Source: Mycolicibacterium sp. TUM20985 (lineage in GTDB: Bacteria > Actinomycetota > Actinomycetes > Mycobacteriales > Mycobacteriaceae). From it: 64,000 nt of DNA. Each line of letters starts with the position of its first letter. Position 1 is the stretch's first letter. The position numbers were made by a program, and so were the translations under genes. This document shows, one piece after another, positions 37,777 through 45,776 of the stretch. The DNA lies in the NCBI RefSeq assembly GCF_030295745.1, contig NZ_AP027291.1:1-64000 (forward strand). Direction: 5' to 3'. The notes under the pieces were generated by a model that was not told the origin of the DNA, did no database searches, and was given only the letters and a program-made list of their open reading frames with translations.

Positions 37777-40431
37777 TCAGAGGTCACGGATGACAGTGAT
37801 GGCGGGTCGGCGGGCGACGGCGACGGTGACGGTGCTGACGGAGGCGAGCACTGCGACCGTCGCAAGCGTGACGGCAACGAGGTAGACCCAGGGGATGGCG
37901 ATTTCATCGGGCGGGGGGTCGAACACGCCGGTGAGAACCTTGACCAGCATGACCGAGACCACGGATCCAATGACCGCCCCGGCGAGGACGCCGGTGGTGG
38001 TAAGAACGGCGGTTTCGCTGAAGATCATGGCGCGCAGGTGGCGAGGCTTGGCACCGAGCGCGGCGATGATCGCGTATGTGCGGCGGCGTTCGGTGAATCC
38101 GAGGGCCAGCACCAGTCCTCCGGCGGAGACGGCCAGGATCAGCGCGAAGGAGAGTTCGATGCGGGTGAGGCCTGCGAGGTCGACTGCGGTCAGGCTGGAT
38201 CCGACCTGGTTGCGGACGGTGTTGATGTCGGTGACGGTCGCCGAAGTCCCCAGCATCGCCTGGATGCGGGCGGCGACGACGGCGGTGTCACGGCCGCCGG
38301 TGTCGATCAGGAACGCGCCTATTGTTGGTGAATCCGTTTGTGCTGCAATGTATCCGGAGTTGGCGACGAAGAAGCTGTCCTTGGGAGCGGTGGGAAACTC
38401 GGTGACTACTCCCACGTAGTGGAACGTGACCTCCTTGGGTTGGTGTGTCGCGGCGTCCGGGAGGCGCAAGGTCAGCGGATCGCCAGGTTTCAACTGAAAG
38501 TCGGTCACGGTTTCCGCGGAGACCAGGATCGAGTCGGGCTTCGCGGCAAGGGTGGCCATCAGGTCTGCCGCCGTGGCACCGGGGAAGTAGCTGTCTTGCA
38601 GCGCGGTGGCCCGCGTGATGGTGGCTGGATCGACTCCATAGAGGTCCTGAAGATCGGCACCGATGTAGGCGAAGCGGTGCTGGACCGGTTCGACGGCGCG
38701 CACGCCGGGAACGGCGGCGATGCTCACGGCGAGGTTCGGCGAGGTGTCCCCGGGCGCGACGGTGGCGGTGACGTCGGCGCCGTTGGTGAGCTGCGCGTCC
38801 GCCTCGGCCTGTTGACGATAGGTGGCGTTGAACGTGGCGGTGGAGGCCGCGAAGGCAAGGGCAAGGCTCAGCAACACGACGGCCCGCGCGACCGGGCGCC
38901 GTTGCCGCGCAAGGCTGCTGGCGATGGTGCCCGCCAGTTGTCCGGTTTCGGGCCGTAGCAGTCGGGCCATGAGAGGGCGTCCACGCCCGAGGAGCAGGTC
39001 TGTCAACCGCCAGGTTGCCAGCCCGGCACCGACCCACAGGAGAGCAGGTCCGGCGAAGGCCCAGTAGGACACCGAGATGGCTGGCACGCCCTCGGGAGCG
39101 GTGACGAGTTGGTAGCCGGTGCCGGTGGTGGCGATGAATACCAACACCGCGGCCACGAGTACGACGACGTCGAGGCCGTAGCGCGCCCACGTCGGCGCCG
39201 TGAGCCGCGGGACGTCGGTTCGCCGTGCGGCGACGGTGTGCTCGCGTAGGTCCCGTCGGGCGGGTACTAGAACGGCGACGACGGCGATCGCGATGCCGGT
39301 CAGCGCGGCGGCGAGGGGTCCCGTCCAGGCCGCGGTCGTCCAGCCGACCGTGGCTGCGTCGAAAGCGTAGTGGTCGACGAGTGCGGCGGCGAGGAGGCCA
39401 AGGGTGGCGCCGGCGACGCCGATGGCGAGGGCTTCGGCGCCGGCCAGCGTCAACAAGTCGCGCGCAGTGGCGCCGCGGGCCCGAAGCAATGCTTGTTCAG
39501 TGCGGCGTCGCGCCCCGCCAGCCGAGGTGATGGTCGCGGTGAGGAGGGCCGCCAGAATCGCTCCCGGGATCCCGAGGAACAGGAACAGGATCTCGGCGTA
39601 GGCGGCGTCGCCGCGGGCAGCGTCAAGGGCGGCACCGAGGTTGTCACCCACCGTGGCCGCCCCGGCGCTGCGGGCTTCCAGGTTGTGGGCGGCCGCCGTC
39701 ACCGCGGTGTACGCGGCGGCTGGGGTCGCGGGCAGGGCGTGGTCGAGCTGGGCGTGGATCTGGGTGGCGACGAGATCCGGCCGGGTCGCGGCCAGGGTGT
39801 CGTAGAGCTGGTGCCACAGGGTGGCGGGCAGCAGGATGACGTTGTCCGGCGGGGCATTGGGTTGTGCACCGGCAGGGGCTCCCACCGTCTGGAACAGCGT
39901 GTTGGCTTGCGGTAGGTCCACGATTCCGGCGACGGTGACCTCGGTGGCGGGCAGTCCGTCTCGGCGGATCGTCACCGCGTCCCCCGGGGCGGCGTGCAGG
40001 TTGGCGGCGGTCTGCTGAGCAAGGAGTACGCCGGCGTCGGTGCCGACCAGGGACCGGATCTCGCCCGGAAAGAGCGTGCGGTAGTTGGTCGGCAGTCCAA
40101 GGACCAGCCCGGGTCCCGTGGTTTGGACGCTGGCGCCGGTGGTCGCCGAGAGTCCGGACGTACGCCCGTACCCGACGGGGGCATTGCCGCGGATACCCGG
40201 GGTGGAGTTGACCAGAGTGCTCACCTCGCCGGTGGACGCGCCGGGGGCGACCTGGACTTGCCAGTCGACCGACACAGTCCGCAGGGCGCGGTCGGTCATG
40301 GTGGCCTGCGAGCTGGTCAGGAACGCGCCCAGCGATGCGAGCAGTGCGACACCCGTGGCGACGCCGATGACAGCGGCGCCCAGTCGGGCGCGTCGGCGGT
40401 GCATCAGGCCGGTGAGCCAGACCGCGATCAT
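37777..40431 (-). CDS. ABC transporter permease with two FtsX domains
   Basis: An 884-residue membrane protein of the MacB/FtsX superfamily. N-terminal helix LGAAVIGVATGVALLASLGAFL and a large extracytoplasmic region are followed by a first FtsX block near 270-345 (ILFLFLGIPGAILAALLTATI, LLRARGATARDLLTLAGAEALAIG). More helices and a second large loop lead to a second FtsX block near 760-830 (SFALILAVSAGGLVLALGFTERRRTYAIIAALGAKPRHL). Such fused permeases work by mechanotransmission rather than classical transport, acting on lipoproteins, peptides or cell-wall enzymes. The start overlaps the upstream ATPase gene by 4 bp. It is the last gene of a four-gene operon. Confidence 0.88.
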   Translation of the reverse strand: MIAVWLTGLMHRRRARLGAAVIGVATGVALLASLGAFLTSSQATMTDRALRTVSVDWQVQVAPGASTGEVSTLVNSTPGIRGNAPVGYGRTSGLSATTGASVQTTGPGLVLGLPTNYRTLFPGEIRSLVGTDAGVLLAQQTAANLHAAPGDAVTIRRDGLPATEVTVAGIVDLPQANTLFQTVGAPAGAQPNAPPDNVILLPATLWHQLYDTLAATRPDLVATQIHAQLDHALPATPAAAYTAVTAAAHNLEARSAGAATVGDNLGAALDAARGDAAYAEILFLFLGIPGAILAALLTATITSAGGARRRTEQALLRARGATARDLLTLAGAEALAIGVAGATLGLLAAALVDHYAFDAATVGWTTAAWTGPLAAALTGIAIAVVAVLVPARRDLREHTVAARRTDVPRLTAPTWARYGLDVVVLVAAVLVFIATTGTGYQLVTAPEGVPAISVSYWAFAGPALLWVGAGLATWRLTDLLLGRGRPLMARLLRPETGQLAGTIASSLARQRRPVARAVVLLSLALAFAASTATFNATYRQQAEADAQLTNGADVTATVAPGDTSPNLAVSIAAVPGVRAVEPVQHRFAYIGADLQDLYGVDPATITRATALQDSYFPGATAADLMATLAAKPDSILVSAETVTDFQLKPGDPLTLRLPDAATHQPKEVTFHYVGVVTEFPTAPKDSFFVANSGYIAAQTDSPTIGAFLIDTGGRDTAVVAARIQAMLGTSATVTDINTVRNQVGSSLTAVDLAGLTRIELSFALILAVSAGGLVLALGFTERRRTYAIIAALGAKPRHLRAMIFSETAVLTTTGVLAGAVIGSVVSVMLVKVLTGVFDPPPDEIAIPWVYLVAVTLATVAVLASVSTVTVAVARRPAITVIRDL

Positions 40432-41165
40432 CGTCGGCCTCGGTCGGCGTCGACGTCTGCGGCGGGGGTGTGCAATCGGCCGTCGTGCATGGTCCATTCG
40501 GTGGGTAACCGGGCTGCGATGGCGGGGTCGTGGGTGGACACGATCAGGGCGGCGCCCGATTCGTCGGCGGCCTGCAGCAGCACGTCGACCACCAGGCTCG
40601 CGGCGTGGTGATCGAGTTGGCCGGTGGGCTCGTCGGCGAGGATCAACCGGGGGGCGGCGGCGAGAACACGGGCGACGGCGACGCGCTGGGCCTGTCCACC
40701 GGACAGTTCGTCGGGCAGGGCATTCGTCAGGTTCACGATGCCCAGGCGCGCTAGTGACTCGGCGGCGCGGACGGTGGCCGCCGCTTCGGTGACGCCGGCG
40801 AAAAGCATGGGAAGGCGGACGTTTTCGATCACATCCAGGGCAGGGATCAGGCTCGGGCCCTGGAACACGGTTCCGATCTGGCCAAGTCGGGACACCGGAT
40901 TGGTGGCGAGGCTCGGCCAGGCCAGAGTGCCCGCCGTCACGATGTCCAAGCCGGCCACGAGATGCAGCAGTGTCGACTTGCCCGAACCCGACGGGCCGGC
41001 CAACGCGATCCGGGCCCGCGGCGCGACGGTGAACGTGGCGTCGCGCACGGCGGTGATCGCGGCGGCGCCCTCGCCGAAGGTACGCATCACGGCTTCCCCG
41101 CACACCACGGCCGCTTCACCCTCGGCGGCGCGCGGACCGACCACAGGTGCATCCATGGCCGTCAC
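40428..41165 (-). CDS. ABC transporter ATP-binding protein (first of two)
   Basis: A 245-residue nucleotide-binding domain. Walker A AGPSGSGKSTLLHL, Q-loop in GTVFQGPSLIP, signature LSGGQAQRVAVARVLA, Walker B RLILADEPTGQLD and the H-loop in STHDPAIA are all present, so it should be catalytically competent. It is of the MacB/LolD type. Both ends overlap neighbours by 4 bp. Sequence differences from the second ATPase show they are not a recent duplication. Confidence 0.92.
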   Translation of the reverse strand: MTAMDAPVVGPRAAEGEAAVVCGEAVMRTFGEGAAAITAVRDATFTVAPRARIALAGPSGSGKSTLLHLVAGLDIVTAGTLAWPSLATNPVSRLGQIGTVFQGPSLIPALDVIENVRLPMLFAGVTEAAATVRAAESLARLGIVNLTNALPDELSGGQAQRVAVARVLAAAPRLILADEPTGQLDHHAASLVVDVLLQAADESGAALIVSTHDPAIAARLPTEWTMHDGRLHTPAADVDADRGRR

Positions 41166-41881
41166 GAGGCGATCAGCCCATCGGAAAGCGTGATGGTGCG
41201 GTTGGCGGCGGCGGCCACGGCTGGGCTATGGCTGGCGATCAGAATTGCGGTGCCAGAGTCTGCCTGACGGCGCAGGATGTCGAGGACGACGCGTTCGGAT
41301 GCGGTGTCGAGTTCGCCCGTCGGTTCATCGGCGAGCAGCACCACGGGCGCATTGGCCACAGCCACCGCGAGGCCAGCGCGGGCCAGTTCGCCGCCGGACA
41401 GTTGGTTTGGGTAGGCGTCACTTCGACCCGCGATCCCCAAGGAGTCCAGCACTACGCCCGGCGCCAGAGCACCGGGCCTCCGTCTCGCGAACTGCTGCGC
41501 CAAGGTCACATTCTGAATGACCGTCAAGTGTCCCAATAGGTTTCGGCTCTGAAACAGCAACCCGATCCGTCGTGCGCGTAAGCGGGCGCGGGTCTGTTCG
41601 GGACGGTGGCTGATGCGGTCTCCGGCGACGCGCACGAAGCCGCCGTCGGGTTCGTCGAGACCGGCGAGGCAGGCGAGCAGGGTGGACTTGCCCGATCCGG
41701 ACGGTCCGACCACCGCAACCATCTCTCCGGCCCGCAGAGTCATCGATACCCCGCGGAGGGCAAGGGTTTCCTCGTCACCTGCCCGGAAGAACCGGTACAG
41801 GGATGCGGCTTCCAGTACCGGGCCGGGCGACACGGCCTGCGACGTCGCCGATCGGGGGCCGTCGGTATCGGGGGTGATCAC
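41162..41881 (-). CDS. ABC transporter ATP-binding protein (second of two)
   Basis: A 239-residue MacB/LolD-type ATPase. Walker A VGPSGSGKSTLLACL, Q-loop in GLLFQSRNLLGHLTV, signature LSGGELARAGLAVAVA, Walker B PVVLLADEPTGELD, H-loop in ASHSPAVAAAA. The position after LSGG has E-L-A-R rather than the common Q-x-Q-R, a mild deviation. It overlaps the lipoprotein gene upstream and the other ATPase downstream by 4 bp each. Two different ATPases with one double-domain permease suggest a heterodimeric engine. Confidence 0.92.
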   Translation of the reverse strand: MITPDTDGPRSATSQAVSPGPVLEAASLYRFFRAGDEETLALRGVSMTLRAGEMVAVVGPSGSGKSTLLACLAGLDEPDGGFVRVAGDRISHRPEQTRARLRARRIGLLFQSRNLLGHLTVIQNVTLAQQFARRRPGALAPGVVLDSLGIAGRSDAYPNQLSGGELARAGLAVAVANAPVVLLADEPTGELDTASERVVLDILRRQADSGTAILIASHSPAVAAAANRTITLSDGLIAS

Positions 41882-42492
41882 GGCGTCCAGGTGAACGAGT
41901 CGCTCACCGTGCGCCAGGGATCGACGTTGTCGGCCCCCGCGGGCCCCGACAACGTCACCACCACTTCACGGCCCGCCGCCGCGAATTCGTAGCGCTCCAC
42001 GGCCTGCGCAACCGTCTTTCCGGTAACCGGACTCGGCGGCGACTCGCTCTGGTAGGTGATCAACACGACCCGTCCGGATTTGCGGTCGACGGTCGTGACG
42101 TCACCGGCCACGTAACCCTTTGTCGATGAGGCGATCTCGGGCAACTCGACGGTTCGGGCGTACTCCTCGTCCGGGGCGTAGAAACCCGAACGCGGTGTCA
42201 GGGTGATGCTGTTGAACTTGTCGGTGAACACGACGGTCGTCGCGGAAGTGGTCTGGGCCCAGCCCTCGGGAACCTGCAGCGTGAAGGAATGGTCCGGCGC
42301 CACGTAGGTCACGTACGCCTGGTTGTCGGGGATGTCGCCGGCCGGATTGGATTCCGCCGCCGGTGACGATGACCCGGGCGACGCTACGCTCGACGGCCCG
42401 GTGGGCGTTGAGGGGTTGCCGCCGCACCCCACCAGCACGGCCGTGGCCGCCACGCCCACAACCCATCCGAGCGCGATTCGCGCGTCGTGCAC
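41878..42492 (-). CDS. Lipoprotein at head of ABC operon
   Basis: 204 residues from a GTG with a strong GGAGGAGG ribosome-binding site. The signal peptide (LGWVVGVAATAVLVGCGG) ends in a lipobox with the lipidated Cys at about residue 22. A Ser/Pro/Thr-rich linker then precedes a globular domain (YVAPDHSFTLQVPEGWAQTTS, VVFTDKFNSITLTP) that resembles PsbP-like or LpqN-like secreted domains common in mycobacterial lipoproteins. The gene overlaps the first downstream ATPase gene by 4 bp. It is the obvious extracytoplasmic partner of the transporter, but its ligand is unknown. Confidence 0.85.
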   Translation of the reverse strand: MHDARIALGWVVGVAATAVLVGCGGNPSTPTGPSSVASPGSSSPAAESNPAGDIPDNQAYVTYVAPDHSFTLQVPEGWAQTTSATTVVFTDKFNSITLTPRSGFYAPDEEYARTVELPEIASSTKGYVAGDVTTVDRKSGRVVLITYQSESPPSPVTGKTVAQAVERYEFAAAGREVVVTLSGPAGADNVDPWRTVSDSFTWTP

Positions 42493-42858
42493 GAGATCCT
42501 CCTCCGTGTCGATCGAGTGCTGAATGCACCGGGGTGCTACTTGTAGGGCAGGTCGGACGCTCTCACCGCCGCCCTGGGCGTTGGGGTTCCTGGGGAACAC
42601 CGGACGCATCCGGAGCATCGCTCGATTTCGACTTCGACGTTGCCGAAAACGGTAGCGGTGAGGGTCAAGCGGGGTCGTCCCCTTTCGAGAGGCAGCCGCT
42701 CTGGCTGATTACGTCACACTGACTGATCAACGCTGAGAATCCGCTGTGCTCGGCTATGACGACGACGTGATCGTCGTCAACGTGGTGTTGCGCCGCGCGG
42801 CGGAGTGAGAGTCGTCTAGTTCGTAGCCGCCGGTTGCGACGCCGCTAGCCGGGCGGCC
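42493..42858. other. Non-coding gap upstream of the lipoprotein/ABC operon
   Basis: 366 bp without a supported gene. It must contain the promoter of the minus-strand lipoprotein/ABC operon. A 7-bp perfect inverted repeat GACGACG-TGAT-CGTCGTC lies at 42761-42778 and could be an operator or a hairpin. No further structure was recognised. Confidence 0.5.
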
Positions 42859-43433
42859 CTATGTCGCCAGGGTGGGGATGGTGATCGTTGCAACGGTTCC
42901 GCCACCGGGTGCGGGCGCGATGGTCGCGGCACCGGAATGTGTTTGCGCGACCCAGCGGACGATGGCCAGGCCGATGCCGTGGTGGCCGGTTGGACCGGTA
43001 CGCCCCTGTCGAAGGGGTCGGCGGTCAGGCTCGGGTCCAACCCAGGGCCGTAATCCCGTATGGTGACGCGTCCGCTCGCAACGGTTACCTCGGCGCGGGT
43101 TCTGGCGCCGTGGGTGAGCGCGTTGTCGATCACGTTTCGCACGGCGAGGCCGAGCAGCTCGGGGTCCCCGGCGACGACGGTCGGCGTCGTTGTCAGTGTG
43201 ACGTGGCGGCTAGGAAACTCGTCGACGACGGACTCGACGAGTTGGTCGAGCCGCAACGGCACCATCTCGGGCTCGGTGACGCCGGTTTGGGTACGTGCCC
43301 GGGCGAGCAGGCCGGTGACGAGTCGGGCCATCCGATCCGCCAGCCCGCGCGCGTCTTCCAGTGCTCGGCCTGCATCAGACGGTGAGCGTAGGCCCGCCTC
43401 CGTGACCAGCCGCAGTGTCGCCAGTGGGGTCCG
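42859..43433 (-). pseudogene. Sensor histidine kinase remnant (H-box lost, frameshifted)
   Basis: The minus strand encodes the C-terminal half of an OmpR-type sensor kinase. It opens in the middle of the H-box at RTPLATLRLVTEAGL, so the phospho-accepting His and the HEL before it are missing. The rest of the dimerisation helix (LADRMARLVTGLLARARTQ) and the ATPase N box (RNVIDNALTHGA) follow, then G1 (DYGPGLDPSLTADPFDRG). Near 42995-43005 the frame shifts by one base; the other frame continues with GHHGIGLAIVRWVAQTHSGA to a stop at 42859-42861. Loss of the H-box and a frameshift make it non-functional. It could be a decayed paralogue of the intact kinases nearby. Confidence 0.82.
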
Positions 43434-43594
43434 TCGTCCAGCAAAGGCCGGCCAGGCTCCAGCGCAGCGGCCGCCAACACCGCATCGATCGCCGCGTCCA
43501 CGCCGCAGTCGGCCAGCGACTCCGGCGTGCCGGGAAACGGGCCGAACGTCGTGCGTCGCAGAACGTGAGCAATCACTGCGCGTACCTCGGGCAT
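43434..43594 (-). pseudogene. N-terminal fragment of a DUF1800 protein fused to kinase remnant
   Basis: ATG at 43594 (or TTG at 43603) opens about 50 residues, MPEVRAVIAHVLRRTTFGPF and on to VDAAIDAVLAAAALEPGRP. These resemble the start of DUF1800 proteins, with the LLRRxxFG motif and a following AxxxxL helix. The similarity ends at about 43434, exactly where the histidine-kinase frame resumes with RTPLA. This looks like one deletion that removed the rest of the DUF1800 gene and the 5' part of the kinase. The identification rests on a short stretch and is moderate. Confidence 0.55.
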
Positions 43595-43687
43595 ACGAAA
43601 CAACGTGACACGCGATCATGAGGTAAACGTGAGGATCACCCCGCCAGGCGCCGCCCTCGACTGAGTGAGGTTCTGATCGTGGCCTTG

Positions 43688-44101
43688 TCAGCCGTTCGTT
43701 CCGGGTGGACCTCGGAAATCGGTGGTTTGGTGGGGGAAGGGCCGGTGGGGAGTCGGGTGGACGCTGATGGGCGGCCTGTTCTGGGCGCGGGTGGATTCGT
43801 TTTCTGGAGGCTTCGGTAGGGGTTGTGTCGGCCTGGGGTCGGCGGATGGTGTGTCGACCCATGACGGCGTGGTCGTTGGCACGCGGGACGGGGCTTGCGT
43901 GGTGGCTGCTGAGATCGCGCTGGCGGTGACTGGGATGGTTGGTAGAGCAGCACTGGTGTTTGCGAATGGCGGGCGGGACACCCCGAGAGTCGCGGACACC
44001 GCCATGCCGAAGGCAAGGACGCCAATGGAGGCGAGTCCAATCACCTGCGGCACCATGCCGTACGGCCACGGGACTCCTTCGGTGGGCTTCTTCCCGGTCA
44101 T
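43688..44101 (-). CDS. Proline-rich single-pass membrane protein
   Basis: 137 residues: a short N-terminal segment, one membrane helix (VIGLASIGVLAFGMAVSATLG, about 19-39), then an extracytoplasmic Ser/Thr/Pro-rich tail (PTIPVTASAISAATTQAPSR, PRPTQPLPKPPENES). No domain is recognised. The start is coupled to the upstream lipoprotein gene (TGATG overlap), which supports that it is real and co-expressed. Function unknown. Confidence 0.6.
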   Translation of the reverse strand: MTGKKPTEGVPWPYGMVPQVIGLASIGVLAFGMAVSATLGVSRPPFANTSAALPTIPVTASAISAATTQAPSRVPTTTPSWVDTPSADPRPTQPLPKPPENESTRAQNRPPISVHPTPHRPFPHQTTDFRGPPGTNG

Positions 44102-44937
44102 CAGAACTTCTCCATCGCGATTGCCTGGTCGCGTTCCGCGGGCCCGGTCACATGCAGCGTGAGGACGAGGCCGACGCCGCGGGCGTAGTACTTATTCTCG
44201 ATCGGGCCGGTGGGATCGAGAAGGTTGAGGTCCTTGGTCACGATCATGTCCTTGGTCGCTCCGGTGAGGGGCGTGGTCTCGCTGCCGGTGAGGCTGAGGA
44301 CTTCGCCGGTGTCCTCGGCGATTCCCTTGGCGTACTCCTGCCGGTATTGGTCGCCGACCTGGGGGCGGCCCGCCATGATGATGCCGGGTTGGGCGCCGTC
44401 TACGCCGGCCTCGAAGGATCCCTTGGTATCGACCGTGCCGTCGTCGCGGAACTCCTTGGTGGCTTCGCCGAAGTACCAGACGTTGCCGTCACGGTCTTGG
44501 GCGTACCAGTCGAAGGTGTCTTCGTACGGTTTGCCGTCCAGGGTGACGAAGTCGTGGACGACGACGGTGTCGACCCCCATGATCTTCTTGGTGTCCCTGG
44601 TGACCTCGACGGTGGTTCGCTGGCGACCCTCGGGGGTGGCTGCCTCGGAAATCGTCCGGGTGCCCGGGACCAGGGGGAAGTACGGGTTGTCGACTGTCGT
44701 CGAGAATGCCGAGGGGTCGATGGTCGGTGCGTAGGGGTCGGCGATCGTCCGCGGGCCGGTGCCGGGGCCGGGGCTCGGCGCGGCTCGGGACGCCGACACG
44801 CTGGCGGTCGGTGTCGCGGTGGGGCCGGCTGGGGTGCCGGCGCAGCCCGCGGCGAAAGCGGTCACCGCGAGCGCCGCGAGCGCCGCGGCGGCGACGGCTG
44901 CGGTGCCACTGGCTGGTGCGCGCTTGGTTTGGGTCAT
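44101..44937 (-). CDS. Conserved actinobacterial lipoprotein
   Basis: 278 residues starting at an ATG with GGGAGA upstream. A signal peptide rich in Ala ends at a lipobox (TAFAAGCAG), followed by a Thr/Ser/Pro linker and a beta-rich domain (TVDNPYFPLVPGTRTISEAAT, KIMGVDTVVVHDFVTLDGK, DTFDWYAQDRDGNVWYFGEAT). This pattern recurs in uncharacterised secreted actinobacterial proteins. It is divergent from the two-component system beginning at 45075, which may regulate it. The intergenic gap is 137 bp. The biochemical role is unknown. Confidence 0.82.
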   Translation of the reverse strand: MTQTKRAPASGTAAVAAAALAALAVTAFAAGCAGTPAGPTATPTASVSASRAAPSPGPGTGPRTIADPYAPTIDPSAFSTTVDNPYFPLVPGTRTISEAATPEGRQRTTVEVTRDTKKIMGVDTVVVHDFVTLDGKPYEDTFDWYAQDRDGNVWYFGEATKEFRDDGTVDTKGSFEAGVDGAQPGIIMAGRPQVGDQYRQEYAKGIAEDTGEVLSLTGSETTPLTGATKDMIVTKDLNLLDPTGPIENKYYARGVGLVLTLHVTGPAERDQAIAMEKF

Positions 44938-45074
44938 GAGATTTCTCCCTTGCATCGGATGGGGACGTGTGCAGGATGCGGGGTTGCGGCTGAATTGAGG
45001 CTGAACGCCGGTACCCGGGGATGCTCGCGTATTCAGCTGTGCGTCAGTTTCGGGCTGCCATGATGGCACCCACG

Positions 45075-45776
45075 ATGCGTCTACTGGTGGTCGAAGACGA
45101 GCGGCGCCTCGCCGCGGGGCTCCGCAACGGGCTCGAGGCTGAAGGCTTCGCCGTCGACGTCGCGCACGACGGCGTCGACGGCCTCTGGATGGCGCGCGAG
45201 AACCCCTTCGACGCAATCGTTCTCGACGTGATGCTGCCCGGTGCGAACGGCTACCAGGTGTGCAGAACCCTGCGCAGCGAAGGCAACTGGACACCGATCC
45301 TGATGCTCACCGCCAAGGACGGCGTCTGGGATCAGGTCGAGGGCCTCGACACCGGAGCCGACGACTACTTGGCCAAACCGTTCTCCTACCCGGTGCTCGT
45401 CGCCCACCTGCGGGCGCTGGTGCGCCGGGGCACGCCACCACGACCCGCGGTGCTCGAGGTCGGCGACCTCCGATTGGATCCCGCGGCGCATCAGGTGTGG
45501 CTCGACGGCACCGAGATCGCCTTGACACGTCGTGAATTCGCGATCCTGGAGTTCCTCGCACACCATCCGGGTGACGTGCTGTCAAAGACGGTAATCATCG
45601 ATCACGTCTGGAATTTCGAGTTCGACGGTGATCCCAACATCGTCGAGGTCTACGTGCGCCGGCTACGCAGCAAGTTGCAGCGGTCGTCGGATCGACCCGT
45701 GATCGACACCGTCCGCGGCGCCGGGTATCGGCTGGTCGCCGAACCCCGTTCGTCGCCCCATCGCTCGGCGCCATGA
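45075..45776 (+). CDS. OmpR-family response regulator (system 1)
   Basis: 233 residues. The receiver domain has the acidic pocket VVEDERR, the phospho-acceptor Asp in IVLDVMLPG, Thr in LMLTAKD and Lys in YLAKPFSYP. The winged-helix DNA-binding domain has LTRREFAILEFLAHHPGDVLSK and NIVEVYVRRLRSKL, ending with VRGAGYRLV. ATG at 45075 gives the canonical MRLLVVEDE start; ATG at 45060/45063 would add 4-5 residues. The stop overlaps the kinase start (ATGA), so kinase and regulator are a cognate pair. The target may include the divergent lipoprotein pair or the PepSY gene downstream. Confidence 0.93.
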   Translation: MRLLVVEDERRLAAGLRNGLEAEGFAVDVAHDGVDGLWMARENPFDAIVLDVMLPGANGYQVCRTLRSEGNWTPILMLTAKDGVWDQVEGLDTGADDYLAKPFSYPVLVAHLRALVRRGTPPRPAVLEVGDLRLDPAAHQVWLDGTEIALTRREFAILEFLAHHPGDVLSKTVIIDHVWNFEFDGDPNIVEVYVRRLRSKLQRSSDRPVIDTVRGAGYRLVAEPRSSPHRSAP

